Assembly: GCF_018403245.1 (NCBI RefSeq)
Contig: NZ_BOSH01000002.1
Coordinates: 1 to 64,000, forward strand
Length of the DNA: 64,000 nucleotides
Direction of reading: 5' to 3'
From: Paenibacillus sp. J2TS4
Lineage (GTDB): Bacteria; Bacillota; Bacilli; Paenibacillales; NBRC-103111
Shown: positions 1 to 8,088 of the stretch, piece by piece
Position numbering within the stretch: position 1 is the stretch's first letter
Layout: every line of letters starts with the position of its first letter
Notes under the pieces: generated by a model
Seen by the model: the letters and a program-made list of their open reading frames with translations, nothing else
Database searches by the model: none
Told to the model about the DNA's origin: nothing
Position numbers and translations under genes: made by a program

Positions 1-74
1 CCATCGATAATTTTCTCCACCACATAGATCTTCTTCAGTTCTGCTCTGCTCAATGTAATCTTCTCCTGTCCCAT
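1..74 (-). CDS. Transposase N-terminus, ISNCY-like (partial, runs off window)
   Basis: Reading leftward from an ATG at 74-72, an open frame of 24 codons begins MGQEKITLSRAEL and continues KKIYVVEKIIDG to the window edge. This opening resembles the N-terminal helix-turn-helix part of ISNCY/IS1202-type DDE transposases, which usually start with a short 'M-G-x-E-x-x-T-L-S' stretch. The catalytic part lies outside the window. Two copies of a 10-bp word just upstream fit the end of such an element. The family call rests on only 24 residues. Confidence 0.5.
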   Translation of the reverse strand, partial: MGQEKITLSRAELKKIYVVEKIID

Positions 75-76
75 AG

Positions 77-113
77 TGACATTATCTCAGAACAGTTATG
101 GGATGACATTATC
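77..113. repeat. Paired direct repeat at IS end (TGACATTATC x2)
   Basis: The word TGACATTATC occurs at 77-86 and again at 104-113, 27 bp apart, just upstream of the transposase start. Repeated words of this kind near an element end often serve as transposase-binding sites or overlap its promoter. The outer boundary of the element is probably near 115-125, but no terminal inverted repeat or target duplication can be confirmed from one end. Confidence 0.4.
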
Positions 114-143
114 ACAGCACAATAACAAAATAGTGGAATTAAA

Positions 144-172
144 TTGACAGAGCAAGTTGAGTGTGTTATCAT
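144..172 (+). promoter_or_regulatory. Sigma-A promoter for the T-box leader
   Basis: A perfect -35 box TTGACA (144-149) is followed after exactly 17 bp by a good -10 box TATCAT (167-172). Transcription would start near 179, immediately before the T-box leader. No other promoter-like pair was seen between the IS end and the synthetase gene. Confidence 0.65.
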
Positions 173-182
173 CGCTTTAATT

Positions 183-470
183 TAAAATGAAAAGGCTATG
201 ATGAGAAATAGTAGGTATTAGGGATCTCACAGAGAGAAGATGGTTGGTGCGAATCTTCATTGATCTAATAGTGAAGCAGTCTCGGAGCTGTGAACCGAAC
301 AGAGGAATCTTAGTAGGCTTCAACGGAGTTCCACCGTTATTCAGGAAACAATATCGGAGATATCCCGTATTGATAGAGTGCAGAGAAATCTGAAATTAGG
401 TGGTAACACGGACATAATAGTTCGCCCTAAGTTGACAAGAAATATGTCAGCTCAGGGCTTTTTTTGTTTT
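183..470 (+). promoter_or_regulatory. T-box riboswitch leader (alanine-responsive by context)
   Basis: The leader has the order of T-box landmarks. There is an AGAGAG-type AG bulge region near 230-238 with a following GGTTGGTG distal-loop motif. A GCT triplet at 287-289 is a possible alanine specifier. The T-box sequence AGGTGGTAACACGG lies at 398-411, a variant of the usual AGGGTGGTACCGCG. An intrinsic terminator follows at 425-470. In the known mechanism, uncharged tRNA-Ala pairs with the specifier and the T-box bulge and stabilises the antiterminator. The specifier is inferred from the downstream synthetase and was not derived by folding. Confidence 0.85.
425..470 (+). terminator. T-box leader terminator
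   Basis: CCCTAAGTTGACA (425-437) pairs with TGTCAGCTCAGGG (445-457), 13 bp including G-U pairs. It is followed by a long T-run from 459. This is the attenuator of the T-box leader, and the left arm would be competed for by the antiterminator. Confidence 0.85.
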
Positions 471-553
471 ATTTCTTTTCGTTTGAATATTCGCAGAATA
501 GAAACTTTTGGATTTTCCAAGAATAAATAATAATTGAAATGGTGGTATTGAGC

Positions 554-2434
554 ATGGTGAAAATGACACCAGATGAGTTAAGAAAATCATATATTGATTT
601 TATGAAAGGAATAGGGGCTAGCCAAGTGCCCTCTTCTAGCTTGTTACCAGAAAATGATCCCTCAACGTTGTTTACGGGAAGTGGAATGCAACCTATGGTT
701 CCCTATTTATTGGGGGAAAAGCATCCGATAGGTAATGAGATAACTAATATTCAGAAGTGTTTAAGGACAGTGGATATTGATGAAGTAGGAGATACGTCGC
801 ATCTAACATTTTTTGAAATGATAGGTCGATGGGAGTTTAAAGCAAATGAAAATAACTATAAGAAAAAGCAAATCGATGCCATTTGGAATTGGCATATTAT
901 CGAATTAGGAATTGATCCTGGCAGGCTGTATATCAGTGCTTTTATAGGAAGTGATGATTTGAATATACAGAAAGATACGGAAGCCATTCAAATCTGGTCA
1001 GAAAAATTCAAATCAGTTGGTATAGAACCTATTATTGAGGATGATCCATATAAATATGGGACATCTAGAGGTGGGAAAATATTCTTATACGATGAAAAAG
1101 AAAATTGGTGGAGTAGAGCCGGAAGTCCATTAGATATGCCTGTTGGTGAACCAGGTGGGCCTGATAGTGAGATGTTCTATGATCTTGAACCAGGCGGTGA
1201 TTCACTGGATCATCCTGCTTCTGTAAGCGAGAGGTTTTTAGAAATTGGGAACAACGTATTTATGTGTTACAAAAAAGAAGACACAGGATTTGTAAAAATG
1301 CAAAATCCCAATATTGATTATGGAGGCGGATTAGAAAGGGTTGCAACAGCCCTTAATGGTGACAAGGATATTTATAATACGGCTTTCTTCCTTAATCCCA
1401 AGAAAAAATTGATGGAGTTAAGTGGTAAACAATATACTGACGAATTAAAGTCGTTTAGAATCATACTTGATCATGTGAGGGCTGCTACTTTTCTAATTAA
1501 TGATGGTGCGGAGCCAGCTAATAGTGATGCAGGGTATATAACAAGAAGGTTATTAAGAAGGGCGATTCGTGCAGGTAAAAAAATCGGTATACGAGGAAGT
1601 TTTGTGGGTGAGTTGTCTGAAGTTTATATAGATGAAGCAACAGCTTATGAAGATTTGATCAGTAATAAAAAGAAAGTTATCGAAATAGTAAGTAAGGAAG
1701 AAAATCTTTTCTATAGAACTTTACAGCAAGGAGAAATTGAAATACAAAAACATCTTAAGAATAAAGGTAAAGTTACAGGTGCAGACGCCTTTTATTTTTA
1801 CGAAACATATGGGTTTCCCTTGGAATTGACGGAAGAGTTCCTAACTGAAAGTGGATATAGCATGGAGGACAAGGCGTCTTATGTAGAGGCGGCAAAGAAA
1901 CATGCTGAAAAGAGCAGAACTGCTTCTGCGGGTAAATTTAAAGGTGGATTAGCTGAACATTCAACGGAAACAACAGCGCTACACACTGTATCTCATTTAT
2001 TACTTGCTGGTTTAAGGGAAGTTTTAGGTGATCATGTTCATCAACAAGGAAGTAATATTACTTCAGAACGATTAAGGTTTGACTTCAACCATGATGAAAA
2101 ACTTACGCCAGAGCAAATAGCTGAGGTGGAGAAGTATGTGAATGATGCGATTTCATCAAAAGCAATTACCTATATTTCAGAGCTGCCTAAAACTGAAGCG
2201 AAAGAAAGTAATGTTGTAGGGAATTTTTGGGATAAATATCCGGATATCGTTAAGGTGTATACAATCAAAGATAACGAAGGGAAAGTTTGGAGTAGAGAAG
2301 TATGTGGAGGTCCTCATGTAGAAGATACAACAAACTTAGGAAAGTTCAGTATTAAAAAAGAACAATCTTCTTCTGCTGGAGTTAGAAGGATTAAAGGAGT
2401 AATTGACAAATATTTCCGGAACGCGGAACAATAG
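554..2434 (+). CDS. alaS: Alanyl-tRNA synthetase, short form lacking the C-terminal domain
   Basis: Charges tRNA-Ala with alanine in the cytoplasm and hydrolyses mischarged Ser/Gly-tRNA-Ala. The class II catalytic core is present from the N-terminus, including the motif-2 region 'TFFEMIGRWEF' and the motif-3 region 'YGGGLERV'. The editing domain is intact, with an HxxxH zinc site (HTVSH) and the second site CGGPH. The protein then stops at about 626 residues, whereas typical bacterial AlaRS is about 870-880 and carries a C-Ala domain. The gene is AT-rich compared with its neighbours and has its own T-box, so it is probably an accessory second AlaRS. ATG 554 is preferred because GGTGG lies 8 nt upstream; ATG 539 (631 aa) and 563 are alternatives. 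Confidence 0.85.
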   Translation: MVKMTPDELRKSYIDFMKGIGASQVPSSSLLPENDPSTLFTGSGMQPMVPYLLGEKHPIGNEITNIQKCLRTVDIDEVGDTSHLTFFEMIGRWEFKANENNYKKKQIDAIWNWHIIELGIDPGRLYISAFIGSDDLNIQKDTEAIQIWSEKFKSVGIEPIIEDDPYKYGTSRGGKIFLYDEKENWWSRAGSPLDMPVGEPGGPDSEMFYDLEPGGDSLDHPASVSERFLEIGNNVFMCYKKEDTGFVKMQNPNIDYGGGLERVATALNGDKDIYNTAFFLNPKKKLMELSGKQYTDELKSFRIILDHVRAATFLINDGAEPANSDAGYITRRLLRRAIRAGKKIGIRGSFVGELSEVYIDEATAYEDLISNKKKVIEIVSKEENLFYRTLQQGEIEIQKHLKNKGKVTGADAFYFYETYGFPLELTEEFLTESGYSMEDKASYVEAAKKHAEKSRTASAGKFKGGLAEHSTETTALHTVSHLLLAGLREVLGDHVHQQGSNITSERLRFDFNHDEKLTPEQIAEVEKYVNDAISSKAITYISELPKTEAKESNVVGNFWDKYPDIVKVYTIKDNEGKVWSREVCGGPHVEDTTNLGKFSIKKEQSSSAGVRRIKGVIDKYFRNAEQ

Positions 2435-2918
2435 CTGATGTGGATAAAGCCTTAAACAAGTTGTAGTCTTGTTTGAATTACCACATAGCGGTAGTCGAAC
2501 ATGGCAACCGCCAGACTTCTCCCGACCGCCGCGCCGAGATTGGCAAAGAAATCGAAGCTATTCGAGCCGAACGTGACTATTAGATCTACGTGTGTACTTG
2601 GTGCTGAAATTTTTCTGTTTATTATGGAGATTTATGCTTATTCACGAAGTTTGTCCGATCCAGTTGTTCTTCTGCTTATCTAGCTCCCCTTCATTTTAGG
2701 GGTATATTTTGACAGAGCAGTTTGATTCGTTTTGTGACTTGTAAACTGGCATTCAGTTGGTATGATGGCGACTCGGATTGGCGGGTCGTCTTTTTTCTTT
2801 TGTAGGGGCTTGATGGTCTGCCGGATGTTCAGATGGCTCATCGTTTGATAGAATGATCGTAGAGATTGTCACAATATGTCGTTTCCCTTGGTGAAACTAG
2901 TGGAGAGGAGCGATCCCT
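2435..2918. other. Intergenic stretch with weak hairpins and a possible gene tail
   Basis: No convincing complete gene. An AAACAAG/CTTGTTT hairpin sits just after the alaS stop (about 2453-2477) without a T-run. A frame ending near 2585 reads like the charged, helical C-terminus of some protein (RRAEIGKEIEAIRAERDY then stop), but the family was not recognised. A CCCCT/AGGGG hairpin lies near 2688-2703. A good terminator occupies 2767-2796. Confidence 0.4.
2767..2796 (+). terminator. Intrinsic terminator
   Basis: GGCGACTCG (2767-2775) pairs with CGGGTCGTC (2782-2790), 9 bp including two G-U pairs, and is followed by TTTTTT at 2791. It separates the alaS side from the small gene at 2919. Confidence 0.65.
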
Positions 2919-3197
2919 ATGTTACAAGTTGTGAAGCAACGCCGGAATGCGGATGTTCAGGTTAGCGAGATGCCGAATCCAGTTGAGGCATTATGGCAGA
3001 TCGAGCTTTTATATGGAAAGCATCCGTCCTATACGGAGAGTACGTATGCAGTAAAGTTAACAACGAAGCTGGAGGTCGGGATTACCGCAGAGGGGCTTTT
3101 AGAAATCCTTGATCTGGATGGCAGCACGAGGGATGCTCGTTTTAGCCCTATACCAAAATATGATGATCTTGGAGGAATGTATGATGGTAGTAAATAG
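2919..3197 (+). CDS. Small hypothetical protein upstream of a recombinase stub
   Basis: A 92-residue soluble protein that I do not recognise. It has a good ribosome site (gtggagaggagcg about 10 nt before ATG 2919), so it is likely translated. Its 3' end overlaps the start of a serine-recombinase fragment (ATG 3181). Small accessory genes often sit directly upstream of large serine recombinases in prophages and skin-like elements, which suggests a role tied to that lost element. There are no membrane segments, and the C-terminus contains GITAEGLLEILDLDG. Confidence 0.45.
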   Translation: MLQVVKQRRNADVQVSEMPNPVEALWQIELLYGKHPSYTESTYAVKLTTKLEVGITAEGLLEILDLDGSTRDARFSPIPKYDDLGGMYDGSK

Positions 3198-3282
3198 TAA
3201 GCCGAAAGCTGCTTTGTACTTGCGTGTATCGACTGAGGAGCAAATCAATTATAATCCGTTTGACCGTAATTCTTCCTTTTGA
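3181..3282 (+). pseudogene. N-terminal stub of a serine recombinase
   Basis: The frame starting at ATG 3181 encodes about 33 residues. It contains KPKAALYLRVSTEEQ, the classic beginning of the catalytic domain of large serine recombinases, with the nucleophile Ser in 'YLRVSTEEQ'. Homology ends at about residue 22, and a stop occurs at 3280-3282. Functional family members are about 450-550 residues, so this is the left remnant of an integrated element. It overlaps the preceding small gene and is followed by an unrelated MFS gene. Confidence 0.75.
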
Positions 3283-3353
3283 AGGGAGCAGAGGCAGTCA
3301 TAGTTCACTTATAATCCTCTTCAAACCATAGTTAGGAAGAGGAGTGTAGGAAA

Positions 3354-4541
3354 ATGAAGAGAGTGAAGACCAGCGTTTTCTTAAGCGTTTTTGTAGCTAT
3401 GCTGGGGCTTATGCTGATTGCCCCCATTATGCCTCCCTTGATTCGGGAATTAGGGCTTAGGGAAGCTCATTCCGGTCTCATTATCTCGCTTGGCTCTGTC
3501 ATGATGGCGGTTATGGCGCCGGTATGGGGGAATGTCAGTGATACGAAGGGGCGGAAACCCGTTATTCTAATTGGGTTTATTGGAATGAGTATCAGCAGTT
3601 TATTACTGACCCTCACTTTTTATAGCGGACTTAAACAGTGGATTAGCGGTGGATTGTTGCTGCTACTGTTAATCGTAACCCGTAGTTTAATCGGGATGTT
3701 CATCCCTGCAGTCTTATCCTCCTCACAAGCTTATATGGGGGATGTAACGGAGGGGAAGGAAAGAGCGAGCGGCATGGCGATCATTAGTTCCGCAAACGGG
3801 CTGGGGCTTATTTTCGGACCGGCCATTGCCGGCGTGTTTACGTTAGTTGGATTGCTATGGCCATTATATTTTGGAATTGTGATTGCAGCTGCCGCATTTA
3901 TAGTCACACTACTGCTAATGCCTGCAACGAAACCGGTAGTAAAGGAACGCCCGGTTAAAGTCAGTCCATTTCAACCCGGATTGCGGATGTATTTATTAGC
4001 CGCTTTAATCACGATGCTGGGGATTGTAACGGTTCAGGTTATCGGAGGGTTTTATTTGCAGGATCAGCTAAATCTCGCATCTGAAAGTGTGGCGAGAGTG
4101 GTTTCCTTAGGACTGATGCTTACAGGTCTGGCTATGCTTCTTGTACAACTGATTCAGACGAAATGGCTGAAATGGGAGCCGCGGCCGATGATCCTGCTCG
4201 GTTCTATGATTCTCGTCCTCAGTATGATCGTATTCCTGTTTACAGCTAGCCTTCCATTCTATTTCTTGGCGTTTTTTATGTTCGGTCTAGGTGCGGGATG
4301 GATGATGCCCGGATTTATGGCAGGCGCGTCCCTTTCCGTCAGTAATGAACAACAAGGCGGGGTTGCCGGGCTGGTTGCCGCGATGCAGGGGATTGCAGCC
4401 ATCATCGCGCCTATTGTAAGCACCACTCTCTACCAAGTCGATAAACAAATCCCTATGGTCATTGTGGCGATTCTAGCCGTACTTCTGGGTGGAGTCATGA
4501 TGAGAACCTCCAAAAAGAGACTACCCGCGAAAAACCTTTAA
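3354..4541 (+). CDS. MFS drug efflux transporter
   Basis: Proton-driven exporter of the DHA1 multidrug type in the cell membrane. At 395 residues with about 12 hydrophobic segments it has normal family length. The cytoplasmic loop 2-3 signature is visible as 'GNVSDTKGRKPVILIGF' near residues 62-78. A motif-C-like glycine/proline stretch in helix 5 reads 'NGLGLIFGPAIAG', typical of antiporters. Good Shine-Dalgarno (ggaagaggag) before ATG 3354. The substrate is unknown. It stands alone between the recombinase stub and a 460-bp gene-poor stretch. Confidence 0.8.
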   Translation: MKRVKTSVFLSVFVAMLGLMLIAPIMPPLIRELGLREAHSGLIISLGSVMMAVMAPVWGNVSDTKGRKPVILIGFIGMSISSLLLTLTFYSGLKQWISGGLLLLLLIVTRSLIGMFIPAVLSSSQAYMGDVTEGKERASGMAIISSANGLGLIFGPAIAGVFTLVGLLWPLYFGIVIAAAAFIVTLLLMPATKPVVKERPVKVSPFQPGLRMYLLAALITMLGIVTVQVIGGFYLQDQLNLASESVARVVSLGLMLTGLAMLLVQLIQTKWLKWEPRPMILLGSMILVLSMIVFLFTASLPFYFLAFFMFGLGAGWMMPGFMAGASLSVSNEQQGGVAGLVAAMQGIAAIIAPIVSTTLYQVDKQIPMVIVAILAVLLGGVMMRTSKKRLPAKNL

Positions 4542-5004
4542 GAAGGAATTGGGGACAGGGGCCATGATTGGGAGGAAGAATGAACAGATTGCCATGCGTC
4601 AACACGGCAGCTTAAAACAGTCACCGAGAAAATGCCCAGCCCCAACTATGAATGTAAATAAACTCACTCACGCTTGGGTTCGGGCGAAATAACAATGACT
4701 CTGTGCGCATGTAGCCGCTCACGAGTCGGGTGAAATACAGAAGTATATGGTGCATGAATTTATAAAGGTGAAACGGTGGCCTAAAGATACCATAGCGGCG
4801 GGGCGTCGTCATACCGTTGGTCTTAACCTAAATTTCGCAAGCTCATATTATCAAGCCGAGTTAACGGAGCAATGGTCAATTCTGATGTAAAAATGTTGGG
4901 AATGCTCATGTTGCCCAGAGACAAAAATCGATTGTGAATGGCTCGAAACGAACTTTAAGCAAATTGATTTTCACCGACTTGTTTTATTAAAGGAGACTGA
5001 CGCC
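4542..5004. other. Gene-poor stretch with a possible RCC1-repeat fragment
   Basis: No intact gene recognised. On the + strand an open frame ending near 4890 contains 'KDTIAAGRRHTVGL' (about 4785-4828), which matches the core of an RCC1-type beta-propeller repeat (AxSAGxxHTxGL). It is flanked by unrelated sequence, so at best it is a decayed scrap. A 63-codon minus-strand reading frame across 4621-4812 shows no family features. Confidence 0.3.
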
Positions 5005-5453
5005 ATGACCAATACGTGGGATCCTACTTCGTCGGGTGTGCTGCGACTGCCTCGGGCAGACTCGTCCGCGGTCGGGGACTGAGACGCCCGTTCCCGCAGG
5101 GCCCCCCACCCGAGTTCGCACTCTATCTGCTGGGCCACCAGCCACCACCCGTTGCTTGGGAATACCGCTGGATCCGTTGGCCTGACTTCTGTTTGCCGCT
5201 CAACCGCACCACGGCCGCCGACGCGCTATTCGAGGCTTGGACACGCGCTGAATTCGAACGTGTCGAAATCGCCTGTGCTGGCGGCAACGGACGCACCGGC
5301 ACTGCTTTGGCCTGTCTCGCTGTACTTGATGGAATACCTAACCACCAGGCAGTCGCCTACGTCCGGCAGCACTACTCTCCACGTGCCGTTGAGACACCCT
5401 GGCAACGCTGGTTCGTCTCCCGTTTCCGAAAACATTCGACCGGAAGAGATTGA
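5005..5453 (+). pseudogene. Protein-tyrosine phosphatase-like gene, single-base frameshift
   Basis: The gene starts at ATG 5005 behind a near-perfect ribosome site (aaaggaga, 4989-4995), reads MTNTWDPTSSGVLRLP, then needs one extra base at 5050-5052 (CC where CCC is expected). From there it continues in the frame SGRLVRGRGLRRPF to the stop at 5453, about 149 residues in all. The P-loop reads CAGGNGRTG, a CX5R-type phosphatase signature with the Cys and Arg present. Similar small proteins are common in GC-rich actinobacteria. The gene is clearly more GC-rich than its surroundings, which suggests transfer. Real inactivation and a sequencing error in a C-run cannot be told apart here. Confidence 0.7.
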
Positions 5454-5487
5454 CGCGATTTTGAAAAAGAGGACCCGATTCAGCATA

Positions 5488-5516
5488 AAAAGACGCTTCC
5501 GACAGGAGCGTCTTTA
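5488..5516 (+). terminator. Stem-loop terminator after the phosphatase gene
   Basis: AAAAGACGCT (5488-5497) pairs with AGCGTCTTT (5507-5515). The A/T-rich ends make it able to act in both directions. Confidence 0.65.
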
Positions 5517-5690
5517 TCGTCCGAGAACAAACGTTCGTTTTTTGGAGCAATTAAATTAAATCGGGGCATACTTGACTTTCATATCATTAGTATAAATCAT
5601 CCGTAATTATAAGTCTATATTTATTCAGGATATTGTTCTATAGTTTGTATACCCGGCCGGGAAGCGATGTTGTGGAAAGAGGAAGGTATT

Positions 5691-6941
5691 GTGCAAATAC
5701 GTTTATGGAATATCAATTTGAAAGTCCGGTTAATCGGAGAAGCACTGTTTAACATGCTATTTTGGATGTACTTTCCGTTTATAACCGTATATTTCGGTGC
5801 GGCATTAGGCAATCATATTGCAGGCATTTTGATGACACTTCCTCCGATATTTAGCATAATAGGAGGTCTGCTTGGAGGAGCTTTAGCCGACCGGTTAGGG
5901 CGTCGTCCCGTGATGCTGCTGGGTGCTTCATTTCAGACGGTGATGTTTGCATTGTTTGCGGTATCACCATCCCATTGGATGGATTATATCGCATTTATCG
6001 GCATAGGACTTGGGGGAGCCCTATACAGTCCTGCAAGCTCCGCGATGGTTGCCGACCTGGTTCCCGCATGTAATCGTCGCCAGATTTTCGCAACGTTTAC
6101 AACGGCCAATAATATTGGCGCCGTGCTTGGGCCTGCACTTGGAGCCATCTTCTTCTTCCAATACCGGGAAGTGCTGTTGTGGACTTGCACGTTGGTCATG
6201 CTCCTGTATGTTATCGCTATCTATTTCATTGTTCATGAAACACAGCCACAAATGGCGAAACAACCTGAAGCTTCAACGTCTATTACCCAAGTATTCATGG
6301 AACAGTGGAAGGGATACGGCATTATTTTTCGCGATAAAGTGTTCCTCATTTATATTTTGGCAGGCATCTTTGCCCTAATGGCCATTATGCAATTGGATCT
6401 TTATTGGGCTGTTTACGTGATCAACGAGGTACCTGCCCAAGCTCTATTCACATGGATACGAGATTCCCTTATTCTGTCCAGTACGGAGATCTTCGGATGG
6501 TTACTGGGATTGAACGGTCTATTGTTTGTTCTGTTTATCCTTCCTGTTACGAAATGGTTCTTACATTGGAAAGATCGCAATGTATTCATTCTATCATCGC
6601 TCCTTTCAGGAGTAGGTACATTCTCCCTTGGACTGGGCACCAATATATGGTATTTGTTTTTCGTCACAGTAATCTTCACCTTTGGTGAGATTGTACGCTC
6701 TCCGGTGACACAGAGCTTTATTAGCCGTTATGCTCCGGATCATGCAAGAGGACAGTACATGGGAGCCAACAGCCTGCAGAATACCATCGCGAGATTTTTG
6801 GCCCCGGTGACGGTTTTCCTATCCAACTGGGTATCGCCTGTGGGAATATTCAGCATCATTCTGGTGTTTGCTTTCATCAGTATAGTGTTATACAATCAGT
6901 TATTTAAAATCTATGTGGAGAAGCCAGAGGCAGCGAATTGA
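5691..6941 (+). CDS. MFS transporter (multidrug type)
   Basis: A 12-helix major-facilitator exporter of about 416 residues. Loop 2-3 carries the family motif 'GGALADRLGRRPVMLLG'. Helix 5 has 'NNIGAVLGPALGA', the antiporter motif. GTG 5691 is the likely start because 'agaggaagg' precedes it by 4-7 nt and the translation then begins MQIRLWNINLKVRLIGE, typical for this subgroup. An upstream ATG at 5667 lacks a ribosome site. No partner gene is adjacent. A terminator follows at 7007. Confidence 0.8.
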   Translation: MQIRLWNINLKVRLIGEALFNMLFWMYFPFITVYFGAALGNHIAGILMTLPPIFSIIGGLLGGALADRLGRRPVMLLGASFQTVMFALFAVSPSHWMDYIAFIGIGLGGALYSPASSAMVADLVPACNRRQIFATFTTANNIGAVLGPALGAIFFFQYREVLLWTCTLVMLLYVIAIYFIVHETQPQMAKQPEASTSITQVFMEQWKGYGIIFRDKVFLIYILAGIFALMAIMQLDLYWAVYVINEVPAQALFTWIRDSLILSSTEIFGWLLGLNGLLFVLFILPVTKWFLHWKDRNVFILSSLLSGVGTFSLGLGTNIWYLFFVTVIFTFGEIVRSPVTQSFISRYAPDHARGQYMGANSLQNTIARFLAPVTVFLSNWVSPVGIFSIILVFAFISIVLYNQLFKIYVEKPEAAN

Positions 6942-7006
6942 TGGAATCGTAAATACTGTCGGATTTCTGCTTCCATTTAAATAAGTTCGTCGGTTACATA
7001 ACAACG

Positions 7007-7032
7007 CCACTCCGAACAAAGGAGTGGTTTCT
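7007..7032 (+). terminator. Intrinsic terminator of the MFS gene
   Basis: CCACTCC (7007-7013) pairs with GGAGTGG (7021-7027), followed by TTTCTT. Confidence 0.7.
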
Positions 7033-7321
7033 TATACAAAAGAGTTCAACCAGTAAAAACTGGCTGAACTCATAATACGATGGGTACGTCTCCTCAAGCG
7101 ACTAGTGAGAGCGCTCCTCATTGAAAAATTGGCAAACGGATCGCCCCCTGACGGAGCAGGCGAACCAGATTTCCCATCTATAAACTTCAAAGCGGCTATC
7201 AGATAATCCTCCTCAGATAACGAGTGGAGGACTTTTTTTCATGACCGTTATGAGCAGAAGGCGATTCTGGGCCGATCAGATCTCAACTTAGATGGCAAGT
7301 GGATGATTATTTCGAAATGGC
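7033..7321. other. Hairpin-rich intergenic stretch
   Basis: No gene recognised. A strong 13-bp hairpin without a T-run sits at 7042-7071 (GAGTTCAACCAGT, loop AAAA, one A-C mismatch). A terminator-like hairpin at 7206-7239 (CCTCCTC / GAGTGGAGG followed by seven T) ends right before the marR promoter region. Confidence 0.5.
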
Positions 7322-7350
7322 TTGAAATTTATATTAGAAATTTATATAAG
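7322..7350 (+). promoter_or_regulatory. marR promoter with direct-repeat operator
   Basis: -35 TTGAAA (7322-7327), 17 bp spacer, -10 TATAAG (7345-7350). Within it the 10-mer AAATTTATAT occurs twice (7325-7334 and 7338-7347) with a 13-bp period. That places a repeated, AT-rich protein-binding word right between the core promoter elements, as expected for an autorepressed MarR gene. MarR sites are more often inverted repeats, so the operator call is tentative. Confidence 0.5.
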
Positions 7351-7370
7351 TTTGTGATATGATTTTTCCC

Positions 7371-7817
7371 ATGGAACCTAATAAAGAACTGAATGAGTTG
7401 AACGTTACCGACTTCGCTATGGTATTCGAAGATTTAACGAGGATTATTATTCGGTTGCCCTCAATTGAAAAACTAAGCTTCACCACTCTTTCCGTCCTGC
7501 ACACATTATCTCGCAAGAGTCCCATGCGGCTAACTGAGTTGACAGCTAATGAGCAAGTTACGCAGTCGGGAATCACGCAGTTGGTAACCCGACTTGAACG
7601 AGACGGGCTTGTCGAACGCCGGCCAGATCCGAATGATGGTCGAGTCGTTCAAGTGCATATTACCGAGAGGGGGGCTAATGTTATTGATTCTCGTCGTTCG
7701 GAGCGCATTGAACAGCTCTCGAAGTTTATTGAAGGGCTCACACCGGAAGAAAAACGGGCAATTGCATCTGCAATACCAGCGTTAAGGCGTGTAGTCCAAT
7801 TTGGAAACGATTCGTAA
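7371..7817 (+). CDS. MarR-family transcriptional regulator
   Basis: A winged-helix dimeric repressor of about 148 residues. The recognition region reads 'LTANEQVTQSGITQLVTRLERDGLVERRPDPNDGRVVQVHIT', including the conserved wing (DPNDGR). It likely regulates itself and the downstream epoxide hydrolase, whose N-terminal coding region follows 80 bp later in both copies. Because the predicted transcription start is near 7357, ATG 7371 (14-nt leader) or ATG 7359 (leaderless, 152 aa) are both possible; neither has a clear ribosome site. Its 3' part is duplicated at 8644-8782. Confidence 0.85.
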   Translation: MEPNKELNELNVTDFAMVFEDLTRIIIRLPSIEKLSFTTLSVLHTLSRKSPMRLTELTANEQVTQSGITQLVTRLERDGLVERRPDPNDGRVVQVHITERGANVIDSRRSERIEQLSKFIEGLTPEEKRAIASAIPALRRVVQFGNDS

Positions 7818-8056
7818 TCCCAGTCACGGCTGCAATTGTCTTACTCAGACGAAAGCAGCGATCGAAAGTCATTCGAAAAGAAAGGGAATCTAATTATGAC
7901 AACAGCTTCTTTTGCGCTTCAATCTAGTCCCATCTTTGTATCGGATGAGGTGCTTATTGATCTTTGCAATCGTCTTCAGTCCATTAGGTGGCCTCTTGAT
8001 GCCGGAAACACGGACTGGTTTTACGGTGGTAGCCGGAACTATCTTGAAGAACTCGT
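7677..8056 (+). repeat. Direct repeat copy A (marR 3' end to epoxide hydrolase 5' end)
   Basis: This 380-bp segment is repeated at 8644-9014 with only scattered substitutions and small indels. It spans the last third of marR, the intergenic gap and the first ~54 codons of the epoxide hydrolase. Copy A belongs to the intact marR and a broken hydrolase. Confidence 0.9.
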
Positions 8057-8069
8057 TATTTTGATTTAG
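7896..8069 (+). pseudogene. Truncated epoxide hydrolase (N-terminal 57 residues)
   Basis: The frame from ATG 7896 (aaagggaatc upstream) encodes residues matching the first ~54 of the intact hydrolase at 8854. It then runs VILI-stop at the point where the GNAT gene begins. Only the EHN N-terminal segment remains (WPLDAGNTDWFYGG), with no catalytic residues. It is the upstream product of the duplication that brought in the GNAT gene. Confidence 0.85.
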
Positions 8070-8088
8070 GAGAATGGGGGGAACCGTT

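Noticed and set aside
2501..2683. 60-codon + strand reading frame after alaS
   Set aside because: No ribosome site, no conserved features; another frame over the same DNA looks more protein-like.
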